From contig CAZMSQ010000005.1 of NCBI GenBank assembly GCA_964569025.1, forward strand, positions 47,282 to 111,281: a stretch of 64,000 nt of DNA. Reading direction: 5' to 3'. The stretch comes from CAZMSQ01 sp964569025. Its GTDB lineage: Bacteria; Bacteroidota; Bacteroidia; Chitinophagales; Saprospiraceae. The translations under genes and the position numbers were made by a program. Positions 52,540 to 61,300 of the stretch are shown here, piece by piece. The notes under the pieces are model-generated. The model was given only the letters and a program-made list of their open reading frames with translations. It had not been told where the DNA came from and ran no database searches. Position 1 is the first letter of the stretch. Every line of letters begins with the position of its first letter.

Positions 52540-54024
52540 ATGCGATTATTTCTTCTTTTCTCCCTGTTCCTGACCGTTTTTGCCCCTTCTGTCTTTTCTC
52601 AGGATACGGTCCTGCTCAATCTCCGGGAGGTGGTGCAGCTCGCTCAGAGTGACGCCCCGGATGTACTGCTGTCCCAGACGCGCCTTAGCAATAATTATTG
52701 GCGTTACCAGTCGTTTCTGGCCGATTACCGGCCACAGATTGACTTCAACCTCAATTCTGATTTTAACCGCTCCGTTGAGGGTATTACCCAGCCGGATGGG
52801 GGCATTAACTTTGCGAGCCGGTCGCTGATGACCAATTTTTCCGGTCTGGGGCTTCGGCAGGACGTGGCTGCAACCGGAGGGCAGATTTTTGCCCGGACAG
52901 GTCTGCAGCGTCTCGATATTTTTGCCACAGACATCAACCAGGGAGTGACGTCCTATCTGTTCTCCCCCTTCACAATTGAGTTTTCGCAGCCCCTGTTCAC
53001 CTTTAATAACCTCAAATGGCAGCAGCGGGTGCAGCCACTAGTGTATCAGGAATCGCGGCTGGCGTATTCCGAAGACATGGAGGGTATTGCCTTTGAGTCG
53101 GCCAGTTTGTTTTTCAATGTGTTGAGTGCTCAGCTCAACACTGAAGCCGCATTCCGGGAAAAAGCGAATGCAGACACGCTTTACAACCTCTCAAAGGGCC
53201 GGTTTGAAGTGGGGCGTATCGCCGAAACTGAGCTGCTGCAGCTCGAACTCTCCGCTATGCGCGCTGATGCCAACCTCGCTCAGGCACTTCTGGACCTGCA
53301 AACGGCCAATGAAGCACTCCGGAATTTTTTGGGGATTACTCGCCCTGTGCTGTTCAGACTCATTCCGCCAGATAATTTGCCGGATGTGGTCATTGACCCC
53401 GATCTGGCGCTCTCATCCGCACTCAACAACCGCAGCAAGGCAGTGGAATTTCAGCGTCGTCTGATGCAGGCTCAACTTGATGTCGCTCGGGCCAAAGGAG
53501 AGGCAGGGCCAAACGTCAACCTCCGTGGGACCTTCGGGCTCCAGCAGACCACCGGCGAGCTTAATATGCTCTTCAATGACCTGATTGATCAGGAAAGAGT
53601 GGTACTTGGTCTGTCGATGCCCATTGCAGATTGGGGAAAGCGACGCTCACAACTCGAAATCGCCCGGTCTCGGCAGGATTTGGAACGGATGAATGTCCAA
53701 CAGGAGCGTGTGAATTTTGAACAGGAAATATTGCTAAAGGTCAGACAGTTCGATCTGGTTCGCAATCAGGTGAACCTGTCAGCCAAGACCTGGGAGGTTG
53801 CCCAAAAACGGCATGATATCACACGCCAACGCTACCTCATCGGGAAAATAGGCATCACAGAGCTGAATATTGCCCTGAATGAACAAGAGGCGGCGCGCCG
53901 TGCCTATGTGTCAGCGCTTCAAAATTTCTGGCTGGCGTATTACGAGCTCAGGCGCTTGACGCTCTATGACTTTGAAAACGACAGGCCCCTGATCCGTTCT
54001 ATTGACGAGCAGCAGTTTTATTGA
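52540..54024 (+). CDS. TolC-family outer-membrane efflux channel
   Basis: The 494-residue product has a signal peptide (LLFSLFLTVFAPSVFSQ) and two repeat halves of long helices and beta-barrel strands. The first repeat has LNLREVVQLAQSDAPDVLLSQ, the second LMQAQLDVARAKGEAGPNVNLRG. It ends AYYELRRLTLYDFENDRPLI in place of the usual TolC tail. This is the duct for the MacAB-like exporter. It starts 71 bases after the permease. Its last codons overlap the convergent methyltransferase by 7 bases. Confidence 0.9.
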   Translation: MRLFLLFSLFLTVFAPSVFSQDTVLLNLREVVQLAQSDAPDVLLSQTRLSNNYWRYQSFLADYRPQIDFNLNSDFNRSVEGITQPDGGINFASRSLMTNFSGLGLRQDVAATGGQIFARTGLQRLDIFATDINQGVTSYLFSPFTIEFSQPLFTFNNLKWQQRVQPLVYQESRLAYSEDMEGIAFESASLFFNVLSAQLNTEAAFREKANADTLYNLSKGRFEVGRIAETELLQLELSAMRADANLAQALLDLQTANEALRNFLGITRPVLFRLIPPDNLPDVVIDPDLALSSALNNRSKAVEFQRRLMQAQLDVARAKGEAGPNVNLRGTFGLQQTTGELNMLFNDLIDQERVVLGLSMPIADWGKRRSQLEIARSRQDLERMNVQQERVNFEQEILLKVRQFDLVRNQVNLSAKTWEVAQKRHDITRQRYLIGKIGITELNIALNEQEAARRAYVSALQNFWLAYYELRRLTLYDFENDRPLIRSIDEQQFY

Positions 54025-54872
54025 TCAGTCCCGATTTCAAGCCAAAAGGAGCCACCGTGGCGCTCAGCCTTCTCAAGGTTCGGATGCTGCCAGAGCTCTG
54101 CCAGCATCTCCTGAAAATCAGGCTGCTGACTCACCCACCAGCAAGGGAACAGAGGCCTGTATCGCTGTGGGGCCGACAATAAAAAAGCGGCCAGCATATA
54201 TTGCTCTGAGTAGTATCTGTCGCACATAAAGTCGGGATAATCGTCAGGCAGGTACACATCGTGAATCTGCACAATGACCCCCGGAGGAAGCTGTGGCAAA
54301 ACCTCCAGAAAAAAGACGGTGGCATCCGAATTGGGGAAAATGCGGTGAGAATTGTCCACAAACACGAAATCTCCCGGCTCAAGGTCCTGAAAAACAGTCA
54401 GGGGGCATTGTTCAAATGGCAATCTAAGCATTTCGTCTGTCAACTGGTCGATTTCGGCCCGGGGGTTTGGATCGATAGAAAGAATGTGGGTCGGGAGTTG
54501 CTGTTCGCGGATGGCGCGCCGCGCTACCATGGTCGAATTGCCAGATCCGATTTCGATGTATCGGCCAGGGCGATGGTGCGTCAGCATGGCGTAAAGGCTC
54601 GCAATGTCGAGTCCCGGAAAAAAGCCGTTGTCCCAATAAGGATCGTTGGCTGAAGCCTTGGTAGCAGCATGCCGGATTGTCTGGAGGGCATCTTTCAGGG
54701 CGAGGATGCGTTTCACAATTTCATGGTATTGCGGTGTTCGGGCGGAGATAATCTTTTCCAACCCCGCATGAGTCGGCAGCCCGTGGCCAAAACGGGGGCG
54801 AGGGTCGACCCGATATTCCAGAAAGATATTCTGATGCTTCGGAGAAAAAAATCGGTACAGTTGCTTGAGCAT
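54018..54872 (-). CDS. Class I methyltransferase of the Methyltransf_24 type
   Basis: The 284-residue protein has the SAM loop PGRYIEIGSGNSTMVARRAI at about residues 101-120, the second acidic strand in HILSIDPNPRAEIDQL, and the acidic VFVDNSHRIFPNSD. The C-terminal region with WWVSQQPDFQEML resembles sugar or nucleotide-sugar modifying methyltransferases. It starts 4 bases after the end of the big membrane protein, suggesting co-transcription, and ends overlapping tolC by 7 bases. Substrate unknown. Confidence 0.78.
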   Translation of the reverse strand: MLKQLYRFFSPKHQNIFLEYRVDPRPRFGHGLPTHAGLEKIISARTPQYHEIVKRILALKDALQTIRHAATKASANDPYWDNGFFPGLDIASLYAMLTHHRPGRYIEIGSGNSTMVARRAIREQQLPTHILSIDPNPRAEIDQLTDEMLRLPFEQCPLTVFQDLEPGDFVFVDNSHRIFPNSDATVFFLEVLPQLPPGVIVQIHDVYLPDDYPDFMCDRYYSEQYMLAAFLLSAPQRYRPLFPCWWVSQQPDFQEMLAELWQHPNLEKAERHGGSFWLEIGTDQ

Positions 54873-54876
54873 AGAA

Positions 54877-57186
54877 TCAGTATTTGTGATACCAGCGGTT
54901 ATTGCGGATTAGGTGGGTGCCGGTCTGTTCCAACACATCGACATGGGCGGGCCGAAACAGGAATTCATCAAGCAGAAACGAATCGCGGCGCATGGCGGTG
55001 TTCCAGAACTCAATCTGAAGGCTTCCCGCCGGATCGTAGGGCCTGATGGTTTGTTCGAAGAGGCCCCAACCCTCGGAAATCGTCGCCAGATGCTCTCGCA
55101 AGAGGAATCCATCTTGCCTGAGAATCTCTCCTCCGGCATTTCGCTCAGTAATTCTGATGGTTCCGAGTGACGCCTGGTCGCGGTTGAGAAATGCCCAAAA
55201 TGAAAAAGTCTGGAGTGTGTCTGCAGAAATCCATTCTCCCTCATAGATGGTCAGGGTATCCTTGCCGGTCCCCATTCTGCATCCACCGCCCTGCCATGAT
55301 TCCGCAACCGGCCTCGCGTCCATATGGTCTGTCACAAAGGGGCTCCCCGCAGGAGTTACCAGAGTCTGGGCAGAGTCAGAGGTGGCGAAAATCTCCCGAA
55401 TTGCATCAGTTACCCTCCTGAGCTCTTTCTCCGGTTCATCCGGATTCCATTCGAGCAAGAGCACAGAACTGTCTTCATAAATCAGCCGTCCTGCATCTAC
55501 AAGATGGGAGAGGGGTCTATTTCTTTTTCCCCACATTTCCTTGAACACCAAAAGTAATAAGGGTCGGTCAGAGGGCAGGTCATTCAGGATGGCCGGAGTG
55601 CTGGTATGCTCGTGAATAAAGGCCATGACATTGAGGGTCTGGCTCAGGGAGGTCCTGTTCAGAAAAGCCCCCATGGTTGGAACCCCGGAATAGCAGGCGG
55701 CGCGGTAAGTAAACCATGGCACTGATCCCGGCATTGATAGCCAGAAATGCTCGGAGCCCTGGTGGAAAAAAGGAACAGGCACAATGGCTTGATGGCGGTG
55801 CGGGTCAATCAAATCCAACCATGGCAGTTCGGTTACCCTAAATCCTTCACGGTTTTCGGTATCTGCATGCAGGGTGTAGCGGGTTTTTTGCCAGGAATAA
55901 ACCAGTCCTTCGCTCAGCAGGAAGGTGAGTCCTGCGACAAGCAGCACATGCCGCCATACTCCGGTGCGGGATTGGTGGATGGTGAACAGGGTGGCAAATG
56001 CGGCAATGTTGAGGGCGTAGAACCCCATCCATCCGAAGCGGGCCAGAGCCCGAACCTGTCGCAACGGTCCGAGGTGGTCAGCCAGCTCCCGAAAGGGAGG
56101 CCATTGCAATGGGACTGCCATTGAGTAGAGCAGGATACAGATACTGGCAATGATGAGGCTGCGCACATAGCGGTCAGCGGCAAGCCCCGGACTCAAACGG
56201 AATGCTGGAAGAGAAAGGGGAATGCGTGACAAACCTCGCACCAACATGAAGGCAAGAAAAAGGGTGGCTGTGAGGCCGAGATAGGAGAACTTTTCAGGAT
56301 CAATCCATCTGTCGCCAAACAACCAAGAGCGAATGGGGGCCCACCACTGGAAATCCATCGGGAAAAACAGGGTTTTCGGCTCGGCCGTATAGGCGAAAAA
56401 TCCATAAGGGAATGCAGACCGGTCAGTGACTGTGTCAGATAGTCCGTAAGCCAGATAAAGACCCACAGGGATGCCGGCTTGAATGAACAGATGCAGGGCC
56501 CGGTGGAGGGCACTTGTGACGGTCGGCTTGATGGCCCACCGGGCAAAGGCGTAGCATCCGATAAATACCAGACCTATGCCCATGTGGTATCCATGAATCC
56601 ATGAAAAAAGGTACAATATGAAACCCAAGAGCACGTCTCGCCACAATCGAGGGCGGCGTTCCTGCAGCCAGAGGATATACAGCACAGCCGGAATCGGGAA
56701 TGCCCATGCAAGCCCGTAGTGGGCATCGATGCGGTCCCATTGCGGGCTGAGCAGCAAGATGCCAGTGGCCACGGCAGCGGCATACCAGGGGGGCAGAGAC
56801 AGGTCACGAAGCAAGGCAAAGAGGAGCAGGCCGGCCAGGAGGAAACTCAGCAATAAAAAGATATTGAACCACAGCAGCAGGTGATCATCAGAAAGACCTG
56901 CCTGTTCGTGGAGCCACTTGTAGGGTAAGGTGAAGGCCGGCAGCATATCCGGATATTCTACTCTGTCTCCATATGGAAAGTGCATACCCGAAAAGTGAAA
57001 CATGGAGCTGTCGTGCCGGATATGATAGCGAATGGCGCTGAGGGTGCGGTTGCCATCAGGCGAATCACCGATGTGGTGAGTGCCCAGCCACGGCAGCCAG
57101 GAGGCATGGAGGCCGAGCAGGATGCCGGACAACAGGATGCTGTAGAGCAGCAGATGGCGGATGGTTTGGAATTTGTTTTGCTTCAT
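54877..57186 (-). CDS. Large polytopic membrane protein, glycosyltransferase GT-C-like
   Basis: The 769-residue product starts at ATG 57186 (MKQNKFQTIRHL); an earlier frame start at 57234 is less likely. It has about 10-12 hydrophobic helices in the first 450 residues, an early luminal loop with WLGTHHIGDSPDGNRTLSA and a large C-terminal soluble part (about 450-769) of beta-rich character with several charged strands. GT-C glycosyltransferases, including ArnT-like and YfhO-like proteins, have a similar plan. The early Asp-containing loop would be in the GT-C catalytic position, but I cannot confirm catalysis. It should transfer a sugar from a polyprenyl donor (inference). It is paired with the methyltransferase. 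Confidence 0.65.
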   Translation of the reverse strand: MKQNKFQTIRHLLLYSILLSGILLGLHASWLPWLGTHHIGDSPDGNRTLSAIRYHIRHDSSMFHFSGMHFPYGDRVEYPDMLPAFTLPYKWLHEQAGLSDDHLLLWFNIFLLLSFLLAGLLLFALLRDLSLPPWYAAAVATGILLLSPQWDRIDAHYGLAWAFPIPAVLYILWLQERRPRLWRDVLLGFILYLFSWIHGYHMGIGLVFIGCYAFARWAIKPTVTSALHRALHLFIQAGIPVGLYLAYGLSDTVTDRSAFPYGFFAYTAEPKTLFFPMDFQWWAPIRSWLFGDRWIDPEKFSYLGLTATLFLAFMLVRGLSRIPLSLPAFRLSPGLAADRYVRSLIIASICILLYSMAVPLQWPPFRELADHLGPLRQVRALARFGWMGFYALNIAAFATLFTIHQSRTGVWRHVLLVAGLTFLLSEGLVYSWQKTRYTLHADTENREGFRVTELPWLDLIDPHRHQAIVPVPFFHQGSEHFWLSMPGSVPWFTYRAACYSGVPTMGAFLNRTSLSQTLNVMAFIHEHTSTPAILNDLPSDRPLLLLVFKEMWGKRNRPLSHLVDAGRLIYEDSSVLLLEWNPDEPEKELRRVTDAIREIFATSDSAQTLVTPAGSPFVTDHMDARPVAESWQGGGCRMGTGKDTLTIYEGEWISADTLQTFSFWAFLNRDQASLGTIRITERNAGGEILRQDGFLLREHLATISEGWGLFEQTIRPYDPAGSLQIEFWNTAMRRDSFLLDEFLFRPAHVDVLEQTGTHLIRNNRWYHKY

Positions 57187-57267
57187 GCTGATTAAACCAC
57201 CAGATACTGTGATTCCACCATTAAGGCCATCCATGAGCGTGTGCAGCGTTCCAAAATCCTGACTTTC

Positions 57268-57398
57268 TTATTCTCGCACCTTCATTTGCTACAGTCCCAT
57301 TGACATCCATAAGGCTGGAAGACCGCGAATTCACAGGAAATCATTGGCGTGCCCAATCAATGGGTTTTGAAAGTTTCCTATTTTCGCACATTCATTTC
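57268..57398 (+). promoter_or_regulatory. Duplicated promoter-like element upstream of leuS
   Basis: Two 21-base segments are near copies: 57268-57288 (TTATTCTCGCACCTTCATTTG) and 57378-57398 (CTATTTTCGCACATTCATTTC), differing at a few positions. Each contains a TATTyTCG element close to the TAnnTTTG -7 consensus. The second is about 70 bases before the leuS ATG. This could be a tandem promoter pair or an operator pair. Confidence 0.35.
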
Positions 57399-57457
57399 AG
57401 ATTCCGAACATTGGCATTCTCAAAATCCTTCACCACGCAGTGGAAACCCGCAGAGGT

Positions 57458-60319
57458 ATGAAATACGAACCGCAAGTTATCGAAAAAAAATGGCAATCCT
57501 GGTGGCAGGAGCAGGGCGTCTACCGGGTTTCGGCAGACCCTTCCCGCCCTAAGTATTACGTGTTGGATATGTTTCCCTACCCATCTGGTGCGGGCCTTCA
57601 CGTAGGGCATCCGCTTGGGTATATTTCATCAGATATTTACAGCCGTTTCAAGCGAATGTGTGGCTATAATGTGCTGCATCCCATGGGTTTCGATGCATTC
57701 GGGCTCCCGGCTGAGCAATACGCTATTCAGATGGGCGTACATCCCGCTACCTCTACCAGTGAGAACATTGCCCGGTATCGGTCGCAGCTAGACAACATCG
57801 GGTTTAGTTATGATTGGGATCGTGAGGTGCGTACCTGTGATCCGGCCTATTACAAATGGACACAGTGGATTTTCCTGCAATTGTACGACCATTATTACGA
57901 TAATGCCTTGCAGCGTGCCCTGCCGGTTTCTGATTTGGTATCACACCTTGCACAGAATGGTACTGAAGGTTTGCAGGCTGCCTGCTCAGAACCCCTGACC
58001 CTGAGTGCTGCTGAATGGGCAGCACTCAGTCCGGTGCAACAGGATGAGGTACTCATGAACTACCGATTGGCCTACCGGAAAATGACATACGTCAATTGGT
58101 GCGAGGCACTTGGTACCGTGTTGGCAAACGATGAGGTAAAAGATGGACTTTCGGAGCGCGGCGGGCATCCGGTCGAACAGAGGCCGATGCTCCAGTGGTC
58201 GCTGCGCATCACAGCCTATGCCAGGCGTCTGTTGGAAGGGTTGGAAACGCTGGAATGGACCGAATCCATGAAGAAAATGCAGCGCAACTGGATAGGCCGT
58301 TCGGAAGGGGCGCGGGTATTTTTTCAATTGGAGAATGCCAATGAGGCCATCGAGATTTTTACGACAAGACCTGATACTATTTTCGGAGCCACTTTTATGG
58401 TCTTGGCCCCCGAGCACGAGTTGGTTGATCGGATTACCACAAGCAGCCAGCGAGAAGCGGTGGAAGCATACCGCGAGTTTGTCCAGACCCGTAGCGAGCG
58501 CCAGCGGATGAGCGAGGTCGATCGGGTCAGCGGCGCATTTACCGGAGCTATGGCCATCAATCCATTGTCGAACAAACCCGTTCCGGTGTGGATCTCCGAA
58601 TATGTCCTCAAGGACTACGGCACCGGGGCTATCATGGCCGTGCCTGCCCGTGATGACCGCGACCATCGCTTCGCCACTCATTTCGGGTTGCCAATCGTTG
58701 AGGTCATCGATCAGTCTGCCAATCCGGAAGCCGGAAGGGAGGAAAAAACCGGCGTCATGATCAATTCCGGCTTTCTTGACGGGCTGACCGTTCAGGAAGC
58801 GATTGTAAAGGCCACGGAAACGCTCATCACCATGGGTATCGGCCAGCGTCAGGTCAACTATCGCCTGCGCGATGCCATCTACAGCCGCCAGCGGTACTGG
58901 GGTGAGCCATTTCCGATTCTCTATGACCCTGACGGGGTGTCGCACCCGATGGACGAGCAGGACCTTCCATTGGAGCTGCCCCCACTCAGCAATTTTCAGC
59001 CCGCCTCCGGCGGGCAGTCGCCTCTGGCCAGAGCCACTAATTGGGTGCAGCTTGAAAATGGGTGGACCCGCGAAACAGACACCATGCCGGGCTTTGCCGG
59101 ATCTTCATGGTATTTCCTCCGCTACATGGACCCCACCAATGACCAGGCATTTGCCGGGAGTGAAGCACTCAATTACTGGAAAGATGTGGATTTGTATATC
59201 GGTGGGACCGAGCACGCAGTGGGGCATCTTATGTACGCCAGGTTTTGGCATAAGTTTCTGTATGACAAGGGACTGGTGCCAACGGATGAGCCATTTCGGA
59301 AGCTCATCAATCAGGGGATGATTCAGGGTGTCATTGAATACATCTACCTTGACAAGGACAAGCATGAGGATGGCCGGAGCCGCTTTGTCTGCGCCCGCCT
59401 TGCCGAGCAGGAAATGACTGAGGGTAAGGAGTTTGTGAGAATTCCCATTCACATCGATTTTGTGCGTGACTACGGCACCTCTGCCTCGTTTATTGATGGC
59501 GAAAGCATCCAGGCCTTCACAAAATGGCGTTCAGAGTACCAGGATGCGACCTTTGAATGTTCTGCCGGCCGCTTTTCTTCATCCGGCAGCCCTTCAAATA
59601 TTAGGCTGTACACCTCTTCAGAGGTCGGGAAAATGTCCAAGCGCTACTTCAACGTGGTCAATCCGGACGATGTGGTACGGACCTACGGTGCCGATTGCTT
59701 CAGGATGTATGAAATGTTTCTCGGCCCCATCGACCAGGCAAAGCCTTGGGATACCAAAGGCATTGACGGTGTTTCCAAATTCTTGAGGCGGCTCTGGTCT
59801 CTGTTTATTGATGACAAAGGGCAGTGGCTTGTCAATGACGAGGAGCCGGACCGCGAAATGCTCAAGATTCTGCATACAGCCATCAAAAGGGTGCGCGAGG
59901 ATCTTGAACGGTTTTCTCTCAACACCTGCATCAGCCATTTCATGATCTGCGTCAACGAGTTGAAGAAAAAGAACGCCCATCAATCGGCCATTCTCGAGCC
60001 ACTCCTCCTTCTTCTGGCCCCATTCGCGCCGCATATTTCCGAGGAGTTATGGCACCGATTGGGCCATGAGGGAAGCATTCATGCCATCGGTCAGTTTCCT
60101 GTAGAAGACGAGCAGTGGCTGGTGGAAGATGTCATTTCGTATCCCATCAGCATCAATGGGAAAAAACGGGCCGTCGTGGAGTTTCCAGCTTCCGCTGACA
60201 AGGAAACGCTTGAGCGCGAAGCACTTGAGAATGAAGTGGTGAAGAAATGGATTGAGGGGATGACAGTCCGCAAAGTCATCGTAGTCCCTGGCCGAATGAT
60301 CAATCTGGTGGTGGGGTGA
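57458..60319 (+). CDS. leuS: Leucyl-tRNA synthetase
   Basis: LeuRS charges leucine to tRNA(Leu). From ATG 57458 (MKYEPQVIEKKWQSWWQEQG) the protein has about 953 residues. The HIGH motif appears as HVGH in FPYPSGAGLHVGHPLGY near residue 49, and the KMSKS motif as GKMSKRYFNVV. The editing (CP1) domain is present with FTTRPDTIFGATFMVLAPEH and TGAIMAVPARDDRDHRFA. The C-terminal anticodon-binding and LeuS-C domains follow. The GTG at 57440 upstream is less likely. The gene ends overlapping the convergent DUF502 gene by 20 bases. Confidence 0.95.
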   Translation: MKYEPQVIEKKWQSWWQEQGVYRVSADPSRPKYYVLDMFPYPSGAGLHVGHPLGYISSDIYSRFKRMCGYNVLHPMGFDAFGLPAEQYAIQMGVHPATSTSENIARYRSQLDNIGFSYDWDREVRTCDPAYYKWTQWIFLQLYDHYYDNALQRALPVSDLVSHLAQNGTEGLQAACSEPLTLSAAEWAALSPVQQDEVLMNYRLAYRKMTYVNWCEALGTVLANDEVKDGLSERGGHPVEQRPMLQWSLRITAYARRLLEGLETLEWTESMKKMQRNWIGRSEGARVFFQLENANEAIEIFTTRPDTIFGATFMVLAPEHELVDRITTSSQREAVEAYREFVQTRSERQRMSEVDRVSGAFTGAMAINPLSNKPVPVWISEYVLKDYGTGAIMAVPARDDRDHRFATHFGLPIVEVIDQSANPEAGREEKTGVMINSGFLDGLTVQEAIVKATETLITMGIGQRQVNYRLRDAIYSRQRYWGEPFPILYDPDGVSHPMDEQDLPLELPPLSNFQPASGGQSPLARATNWVQLENGWTRETDTMPGFAGSSWYFLRYMDPTNDQAFAGSEALNYWKDVDLYIGGTEHAVGHLMYARFWHKFLYDKGLVPTDEPFRKLINQGMIQGVIEYIYLDKDKHEDGRSRFVCARLAEQEMTEGKEFVRIPIHIDFVRDYGTSASFIDGESIQAFTKWRSEYQDATFECSAGRFSSSGSPSNIRLYTSSEVGKMSKRYFNVVNPDDVVRTYGADCFRMYEMFLGPIDQAKPWDTKGIDGVSKFLRRLWSLFIDDKGQWLVNDEEPDREMLKILHTAIKRVREDLERFSLNTCISHFMICVNELKKKNAHQSAILEPLLLLLAPFAPHISEELWHRLGHEGSIHAIGQFPVEDEQWLVEDVISYPISINGKKRAVVEFPASADKETLEREALENEVVKKWIEGMTVRKVIVVPGRMINLVVG

Positions 60320-61007
60320 TTGGTTTTCGGATGGTCCGTGGTTTCTCTTTCGAGAGGACCTTCGCGGATCCATTCCCAACTGCGATGATAGAGCGCATGG
60401 CTTCTTCGGTGCCAACCTCTGTATACGTCACGCATTCTGGATCAAGGTGAAAGACAAATCCGTTGGTGGGATTTGGAGCCGTTGGCACAAAAACCGTGAC
60501 CATGCCATTCTCGTGTGTGTCAGTGACAAACCCTGTCATGCGGGTCCCATTTCCAAAAGGATCGACAATCACGACCCTTGAGAAGTGCTCTCTAGATTTT
60601 CCGGTAAATTGCTGGACAGTCTCCCGGATGGTGCTGTAAATCGGCAGTTTTTCAAGAAGTCCGGTTTCGATCCACCCCCAAAGTGCTTTCCCTGCCTGTG
60701 TTTTCAGGACCAGTCCCACCAAAAAGCAAAATGCCACTACAATGGCAAGTGACAAGAGTCCAATCAAGGCCCGGTTTTGGGTGTCTGCAAAATCCTGAGC
60801 CGGAAACAGAAGCCGCGCCAGTGGGTCAATGACTCCGACTACTAAATTGAATAAAAACCGAATTAATAAAATAAACAAAGTAATCGGAAGGATGACAATC
60901 AGTCCGCCGAGAAAGGTGGTGATAAAAAAATTCCGCAACCGCCTGGTGAGTGGAATGTGCTCGTGGTCTTGGTGAGGGAGTGGCTGGTCCTGCTTTTCTG
61001 AAGCCAT
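60300..61007 (-). CDS. DUF502 membrane protein
   Basis: The 235-residue product has the DUF502 plan: a short N-terminal stretch with HDQEHIP-type charged residues, a first helix (about 28-50, FITTFLGGLIVILPITLFIL), a second helix (about 82-100, IGLLSLAIVVAFCFLVGLV), then a soluble C-terminal part with IPLYSTIRETVQQF-like and PTGFVTD-like strands (MTGFVTDTHENGMVTVFVPTAPNPTNGF). The family is found in bacteria and plants (COV proteins) and its molecular role is not known. It starts ATG 61007 and its last 20 bases overlap the leuS end. Confidence 0.87.
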   Translation of the reverse strand: MASEKQDQPLPHQDHEHIPLTRRLRNFFITTFLGGLIVILPITLFILLIRFLFNLVVGVIDPLARLLFPAQDFADTQNRALIGLLSLAIVVAFCFLVGLVLKTQAGKALWGWIETGLLEKLPIYSTIRETVQQFTGKSREHFSRVVIVDPFGNGTRMTGFVTDTHENGMVTVFVPTAPNPTNGFVFHLDPECVTYTEVGTEEAMRSIIAVGNGSAKVLSKEKPRTIRKPITPPPD

Positions 61008-61100
61008 TTTCTGAAGGGTATTGTAGGCTTTAACGCTGTTGCATTGGCTTGTGTTATGGGGAAGTCGTTGTTTTATTTATTGGGCGGTATTTTGTGGAGG

Positions 61101-61283
61101 GGTTCACGCGGAGACGCTAAGGGCAGAGGCGCGAAGGGGGAGAGGGGTTCACGCGGAGACGCTAAGGGCAGAGGCGCGAAGGGGGAGAGGGGTTCACGCG
61201 GAGACGCTAAGGGCAGAGGCGCGAAGGGGGGAGAGGGGTTCACGCGGAGACGCTAAGGGCAGAGGCGCGAAGGGGGGGAGAGG
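61101..61283. repeat. 45-bp tandem repeat, four copies, with growing G-run
   Basis: Units of GGTTCACGCGGAGACGCTAA... start at 61101, 61146, 61191 and 61237. The units are identical except for the G-run after GCGAA: 5, 5, 6 and 7 bases. Within a unit, GAGACGC and GAGGCGCGAAG resemble the ACGCRRAGRCGC type of dispersed repeat seen in many genomes. Because the unit is a multiple of three, it keeps open frames in several phases, which are not real genes. Confidence 0.9.
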
Positions 61284-61300
61284 GTTCTCTTACCCAAAAA

